Shown in pieces: positions 60,548 to 64,000 of a DNA stretch of 64,000 nt (position 1 is its first letter; each line of letters begins with the position of its first letter). The position numbers were made by a program, and so were the translations under genes. The stretch is from Chloroflexi bacterium bin125 (GTDB lineage Bacteria > Chloroflexota > Dehalococcoidia > Bin125): assembly GCA_002239025.1 (NCBI GenBank), contig MPNM01000016.1, forward strand, positions 1 through 64,000. Reading direction: 5' to 3'. The notes beneath the pieces were generated by a model. It did no database searches. It was given only the letters and a program-made list of their open reading frames with translations, and had not been told where the DNA came from.

Positions 60548-61048
60548 TTAGGCCTTGGTCTCGGCCGCTTCCTTGGTTGCGCCGTTGTTCGACGGGCTGA
60601 AGGCGTCCATGCTCTTTTGCAGGAAGTCGGCCCAGGGGTTTGAGGTCTGCCATTCTCGCGAGATTTCGAGGGCAGCCTCGGCGGCGGTGCGGCTGGCGCC
60701 GAGCAGCGCGTCGAGCGCTTCCCGACCCTCGCTACTGGCGGCGATGGCTTCCTTGTACGCCGACTGGGTGAAGTCGAGCGCCTGGCTCTGTGCGGCAACG
60801 GCAGACTCCATGATCGCCGAGTAGGCGGCGGCGGAGTCGGTCGGGTTGGCGGCGACCTGACGGGCCAGGTCGAGGGCCTGGCGCTGGGCCGCGCTGGCGT
60901 CGGTCAGGAGCTGGCGCGAGATCCGCAGTCCACGCTCGTTTGCCTGTTCGATCGCGTGGGCCAGCGCGTCGTAGCTGGCGAGCAGGGCTTCGAAGTACTT
61001 GTCGGTCGGGGCCTGAGTTTCAGTCTGTTCGGTCGATTGGTCGGACAT
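60548..61048 (-). CDS. phaP: Phasin, PHA granule-associated protein
   Basis: A 166-residue helical protein with Ala-rich amphipathic segments: YFEALLASYDALAHAIEQANERG, ALDLARQVAANPTDSAAAYSAIMESA and EAALEISREWQTSNPWADFLQKSM. These fit the phasin fold that coats PHA granules. It is divergent from phaQ, as phaP is in Bacillus megaterium. GGAG stands 8 nt before the ATG. A terminator follows its stop. Confidence 0.82.
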   Translation of the reverse strand: MSDQSTEQTETQAPTDKYFEALLASYDALAHAIEQANERGLRISRQLLTDASAAQRQALDLARQVAANPTDSAAAYSAIMESAVAAQSQALDFTQSAYKEAIAASSEGREALDALLGASRTAAEAALEISREWQTSNPWADFLQKSMDAFSPSNNGATKEAAETKA

Positions 61049-61092
61049 GAAGTTCGCTCCGTTTTGGCTCGCAGCTCAGTCGGTATGCGGAA

Positions 61093-61121
61093 AATATATG
61101 TCTCGGCCCCTCTATGTGCAA
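61093..61121 (-). promoter_or_regulatory. phaP promoter
   Basis: On the minus strand TTGCAC (-35, 61116-61121) is followed after exactly 17 bp by TATATT (-10, 61093-61098). The -35 lies inside the palindrome at 61117-61134. The -10 is close to consensus; the -35 is weak, which fits regulated expression. Confidence 0.6.
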
Positions 61122-61134
61122 TATGCATCTTGCA
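61117..61134. promoter_or_regulatory. Putative PhaQ (PadR-type) operator
   Basis: TGCAATATGCATCTTGCA is an 18-bp palindrome with 16 of 18 positions symmetrical, centred on ATGCAT. It overlaps the phaP -35 and lies just upstream of the phaQ core promoter (TTGCAT 61130-61135, CACAAT 61153-61158). That placement would let one regulator control both genes. Confidence 0.6.
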
Positions 61135-61164
61135 TCGCTTGGCACTTAGCGGCACAATGCGGGT

Positions 61165-61620
61165 ATGGCAGATGACACAGCATCCGGCAGTATTTCCGGC
61201 AGTGTTGCCGGCAGTGTTGCCGGCAGCGCATCGAGCAAGTCGAGCAAGAAGAAGCGGACAACCTCCGAGCCGCGTCTGCACGGTGAGATGTTGGCGACGA
61301 GCCTGCTCGCGTTCCTCAAGGGCTGCAACGCTTACGGCTATCAGCTGAATCAGCAGTTGAACGAGTCCGGACTGCCCGAGTCGGACAGCGGCACGGTCTA
61401 CCGGGCGCTACGGCAGCTCGAGACCAGCGGCTTCGTGTCGTCGTTCTGGGACACCTCCGAGCAGGGTCCAGCGCGGCGGATGTACTCGCTGACCGCCGCC
61501 GGCGACATCTTTCTCAGAACCTGGCTTGACGCTCTGAACCGCTATCAAGAAGTGCTCACCGGCGCCCTCGAACGTTTCGAGGCAGCATCCCAACCCCCTG
61601 AAGAATCCAACACTGAATAG
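61165..61620 (+). CDS. phaQ: PadR-family regulator of the PHA locus
   Basis: A 151-residue PadR-type winged-helix repressor. LLAFLKGCNAYGYQLNQQLNES and SGTVYRALRQLETSGFVSSFW form the winged helix, and the C-terminal helix is FLRTWLDALNRYQEVLTGAL. The N-terminal 35 residues hold four 12-bp repeats (61186-61233) coding GSVA-type units and a Lys-rich stretch. No ribosome site is seen; CACAAT just upstream may give a leaderless transcript. Order phaQ-phaR-phaC, with phaP divergent, matches the Bacillus PHA locus, where PhaQ is a PHB-responsive repressor of phaP and itself. Confidence 0.85.
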   Translation: MADDTASGSISGSVAGSVAGSASSKSSKKKRTTSEPRLHGEMLATSLLAFLKGCNAYGYQLNQQLNESGLPESDSGTVYRALRQLETSGFVSSFWDTSEQGPARRMYSLTAAGDIFLRTWLDALNRYQEVLTGALERFEAASQPPEESNTE

Positions 61621-61628
61621 GACGCCTC

Positions 61629-62018
61629 ATGACCAAGACCGAGACCTCTCCTCCGGACCCCTCCGCGATCTGGCGCGACTGGATGACGCAGTCCGAGCGC
61701 CAGTGGAACGAATTCTTCAACCAGATGATGGGCACCGAAGAGTTCAGCCAGGGTATGGGCCGCAACCTCGATGTCTTCTTGCACTTCCAGAAGACGATGA
61801 GCGAAGCGATGGGTCCGTACCTGACGGCGATGAACGTGCCGACACGCACCGATGTCCTCGCGCTGGGCGATCGACTGCTGGCGATGGAGAACCGCCTGGC
61901 GGCGATTGAAGCGCATCTGTCGACGTTGCAGACGAGCGTCGACAAGGGATCGACGAGTAGCAAAAGCAACACAAAGCCGCGTCGAACCAAGCGCCCAGCA
62001 ACGCCCGACACAAACTAA
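61629..62018 (+). CDS. phaR: PHA synthase small subunit (PhaR/PhaE-like)
   Basis: A 129-residue helical protein. AIWRDWMTQSERQWNEFFNQMMGTEEFSQG is followed by SEAMGPYLTAMNVPTRTDVLALGDRL. The C-terminal coiled LLAMENRLAAIEAHLSTLQTSV ends in a basic tail. The NVPTR-TDVxxLGxRL segment is typical of PhaR/PhaE subunits that stabilise class III/IV PhaC. It is 8 bp after the phaQ stop, preceded by AGGA. Confidence 0.8.
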   Translation: MTKTETSPPDPSAIWRDWMTQSERQWNEFFNQMMGTEEFSQGMGRNLDVFLHFQKTMSEAMGPYLTAMNVPTRTDVLALGDRLLAMENRLAAIEAHLSTLQTSVDKGSTSSKSNTKPRRTKRPATPDTN

Positions 62019-62097
62019 CTGTTCCCGACACATCAACTTAACGTCCGTGTAACTCGTTTCTAACCCGGAACGAGACGTTGCCATAGACAATCACTGT

Positions 62098-62126
62098 CAC
62101 TGCACACCTTCGTGCAGTGTTTCTTC
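62098..62126 (+). terminator. Hairpin between phaR and phaC
   Basis: CACTGCAC-ACCTTC-GTGCAGTG (8-bp stem) is followed by TTTCTTC. It sits 18 bp before the phaC ATG and could act as a partial terminator or leave phaC mRNA protected. The U-tract is imperfect. Confidence 0.45.
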
Positions 62127-62143
62127 AATCCGTGGAGTGACCT

Positions 62144-63274
62144 ATGACTCTTGCTGTTGCTGAGCCTGCGCCCTCTGCCTCCCCTGACGATCTAAGCACT
62201 ACTTCAGACACCGAATCACCAGACATCGCCAGCACCGTCCAGTCGACGGTCGAGACCATCTTGCGCCGCGGGCTGGTCGGCCTGGAATACATCTCGCTCG
62301 ACGACCCGCAGCCCGGGGCGACGCCCAAGGACACGATCCTGACCCAGGGATCGATGAAGCTCTACCATTACCGCGCCCAGACAGACGAGGTCTACCGCAC
62401 GCCGCTTCTGGTGATCACGTCGCTGGTCAGCAAGCCGTACATCCTCGACCTCACGCCAGGCCAGAGCATGATGGAATTCCTGGTTCAGGCCGGCTACGAC
62501 GTCTACATGATCGACTGGGGCATTCCGATGCCCGAGGAGAAATCGCTGACGCTCGACGACTACGTGCTCAATCATCTGCCTGCCTGCGTCGAGCGGATCC
62601 TTGAGGACTCCGGCGAGTCCGAGTTGAACATGCTTGGATACTGCCTCGGCGGAACGCTGGGCGTGCTGTACCTGGCGACGCATCCCGACGCGCCAGTCGG
62701 CAACATGGCTTGCCTGACTACACCAGTCAACTTCAAGGGCATGGGCCTGTTCACGCAGTGGACCGACGAGCGCTACTTCGATGTTGACCGGATCGTCGAC
62801 TCGCTGGGCAATGTTCCTGGCGAGATGCTGCTTTCCGCCTTCGACATGCTGCGCCCAACCGGCCGCCTGACCAGCCCGATCCAGGTGCTCGACCGGATTC
62901 GTGACGACAAGTATGTGCAGTCGTTCATGATGCTCGACCGCTGGGCGTCCGACCAGATTCCCTTCGCCGGCGAGGCCTTCCGCCAGATGGTGAAGGAGCT
63001 CTACTGGAAGAACGCCATGCTTGAGGGCACATTCGAGCTCGGCGGCAAGTCGGTTGACCTCTCTTCGATCAAGACGCCAATGATCCATGCGATGGCAGAG
63101 CACGACCACATCGTTCCTTACGAAGCAGCCAAACCGCTGCTTGAAATCGTCCAGTCGGAGGACAATGAAGCGGTCGTATTGCGCGGTGGACATGCCAGCC
63201 TCGTCGCCGGCGGCAATGCCAAATACCGACTCTGGCCTAAGCTGGATTCATGGCTTTCGGTTCGTTCGATCTAA
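62144..63274 (+). CDS. phaC: Class III/IV poly(3-hydroxyalkanoate) synthase catalytic subunit
   Basis: A 376-residue PhaC. The lipase-box-like GYCLGG puts the catalytic Cys at 167. Asp321 (AEHDHIVP) and His350 (RGGHASLVAGG) complete the triad. MIDWGIP and NLCTTPVNFKG-type sequences (here LTTPVNFKGMGLF) are family landmarks. It polymerises 3-hydroxyacyl-CoA to PHA together with the small subunit. GGAG lies 6 nt before the ATG. Length (about 360-380) excludes class I/II. No phaA/phaB genes are adjacent. Confidence 0.95.
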   Translation: MTLAVAEPAPSASPDDLSTTSDTESPDIASTVQSTVETILRRGLVGLEYISLDDPQPGATPKDTILTQGSMKLYHYRAQTDEVYRTPLLVITSLVSKPYILDLTPGQSMMEFLVQAGYDVYMIDWGIPMPEEKSLTLDDYVLNHLPACVERILEDSGESELNMLGYCLGGTLGVLYLATHPDAPVGNMACLTTPVNFKGMGLFTQWTDERYFDVDRIVDSLGNVPGEMLLSAFDMLRPTGRLTSPIQVLDRIRDDKYVQSFMMLDRWASDQIPFAGEAFRQMVKELYWKNAMLEGTFELGGKSVDLSSIKTPMIHAMAEHDHIVPYEAAKPLLEIVQSEDNEAVVLRGGHASLVAGGNAKYRLWPKLDSWLSVRSI

Positions 63275-63291
63275 CTGCGAAAGAGCACAGT

Positions 63292-63876
63292 ATGCGCTAC
63301 CCAGCCTCGGCAACCATCGCCGGAAGTCCAGTCACGCTCAGACTGATGGAACGCGGCGATGCCGACGCCATCGTGTCCTTCGCGCGCCAGCTTCCCATCC
63401 ATGATCTGCTGTTCCTGCGACGTGACATCACGCAGCCGGAGCAGGTCGAGGTCTGGGTCGAACGTATCGAAGCCGGCCTGACCACCTCGCTCCTGCTCAT
63501 TGATGAGGGTGGAGAGATCGGCGGATACGCCACGGTCGATCGCAACGATCTGCCCTGGTCCCCCCACGTGGCCGAGCTGCGCGTGCTGGTCGGCCCCGGA
63601 CTGCGAGAGCAGGGCGCCGGACGCTTGCTGACCGAAGAGGCGTTTCGCATCGCGCTTGAGATGAAGGTCGAGAAGATCATCGCGCAGATGACGATCGATC
63701 AGCAGCAGGCAATCTCGGTATTCCGCTCACTCGGGTTCAAGCCCGAAGCGGTGTTGCGCGAACACGTGAAGGATCGCGACGGTGTCAAGCACGATCTCGT
63801 CATCCTCAGCCACGACGTGGCCGAAGCGCAGCGGCGTCGAGCCGCGACCGGAGTCCTCGAAGCGGTCAGCGGCTGA
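63292..63876 (+). CDS. GNAT family N-acetyltransferase
   Basis: A 194-residue acetyltransferase. GSPVTLRLMERGDADAIVSFARQLP is the N-terminal GNAT pattern. LRVLVGPGLREQGAGRLLTEEAF holds the acetyl-CoA loop (R-x-x-G-x-G/A form), and ISVFRSLGFKPEAVLREHVKDRDG the C-terminal half. ATG 63292 begins 17 bp after the phaC stop; an earlier in-frame ATG (63250) overlaps phaC. Substrate unknown. Confidence 0.87.
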   Translation: MRYPASATIAGSPVTLRLMERGDADAIVSFARQLPIHDLLFLRRDITQPEQVEVWVERIEAGLTTSLLLIDEGGEIGGYATVDRNDLPWSPHVAELRVLVGPGLREQGAGRLLTEEAFRIALEMKVEKIIAQMTIDQQQAISVFRSLGFKPEAVLREHVKDRDGVKHDLVILSHDVAEAQRRRAATGVLEAVSG

Positions 63877-63887
63877 TTGCAGGGTCC

Positions 63888-63985
63888 CCGTCCCCGCTAA
63901 CTGAGACCTCTGATGTGCCCCCTAATCCCCTCTCTTCCCTTTGCGGGGGGAGATGTCACGGAGTGACAGAGGGGGGCGGCGGATG
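63888..63985 (-). repeat. Family D half-palindrome plus reverse family A copy 4
   Basis: GTCCCCGTCCCCGCTAACTGAGACCTCTGATG (63884-63915) resembles family D. It is followed by family A in reverse, with CCTTTGCGGGGGGAGATGTCAC and GGAGTGACAGAGGGGGGCGG. The window ends within this intergenic stretch. Confidence 0.65.
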
Positions 63986-64000
63986 ATGACCAGAGAGGGC

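Overview
The window is about 64 kb of high-GC bacterial DNA carrying about 56 protein genes. No rRNA was seen, and no tRNA could be supported by eye. The gene mix points to a free-living or host-associated Chloroflexota, possibly of the SAR202 or sponge-symbiont type. It includes several enolase/amidohydrolase/CaiB-BaiF/SDR/Rieske/FMO/LLM catabolic genes, a split GcvPA/GcvPB glycine cleavage system, class III-like PHA synthase genes with a PhaQ/PhaR arrangement, small type II toxin-antitoxin pairs, and many palindromic intergenic repeats. This taxonomic guess is inference from gene content only.

Layout. 0.2-7.4 kb: a sterol-24-C-methyltransferase-like gene, a hydroxypyruvate isomerase/SDR pair and a complete glycine cleavage operon (gcvT-gcvH-gcvPA-gcvPB, minus strand, with 4-bp overlaps). 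7.6-15.7 kb: an M16 zinc-protease lipoprotein, an LLM flavin oxidoreductase, a DNA-alkylation-repair protein, an amidohydrolase, an enoyl-CoA hydratase, a VOC protein and a YdeI/OmdA protein. 15.8-18.5 kb: a secreted animal-type haem peroxidase with Calx-beta module. 18.9-29.8 kb: two SDRs, three toxin-antitoxin loci (one with a truncated PIN toxin), a Rieske-plus-helical-domain protein, nhaA with a broken duplicate of its own 5' end, and a Baeyer-Villiger monooxygenase next to an esterase. 29.8-46.2 kb: a catabolic island with an enolase-superfamily enzyme, two CaiB/BaiF CoA-transferases, amidohydrolases (two near-identical paralogues flanking a Neverland/KshA-type Rieske oxygenase), a phytanoyl-CoA dioxygenase and a DHA2 efflux pump. 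Two paralogous TIMP-like secreted proteins flank a PhnB-type VOC gene.

46.4-52.4 kb is a corrinoid salvage operon on the minus strand (btuC-btuD-cobO-cobT-cobS-cobC-cobU) led by a textbook cobalamin riboswitch. Its expression hairpin carries both a U-tract and the Shine-Dalgarno of btuC. A fused double ABC exporter follows (52.6-56.2 kb). At its 3' end lies what looks like the C-terminal tail of a lost DNA methyltransferase.

56.5-59.3 kb is an intact 2.8-kb IS1595-family element. It has 30-bp perfect terminal inverted repeats and an 8-bp target duplication that is itself a palindrome. Besides the transposase it carries a two-gene module (soluble protein plus 2-TM protein), a 29-codon ORF and a lipoprotein, and it landed inside a copy of a resident palindromic repeat. 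59.5-63.9 kb holds a lipase-like hydrolase and a PHA granule locus (phaP divergent from phaQ-phaR-phaC). Its intergenic region contains a near-perfect 18-bp palindrome overlapping the phaP -35 region, a plausible PhaQ operator.

The best candidates for new biology are the IS-borne cargo module, the co-occurrence of sterol-type enzymes (SMT and Neverland-like Rieske) in one bacterial region, the Rieske/helical fusion, and the riboswitch hairpin that could act at both transcription and translation.
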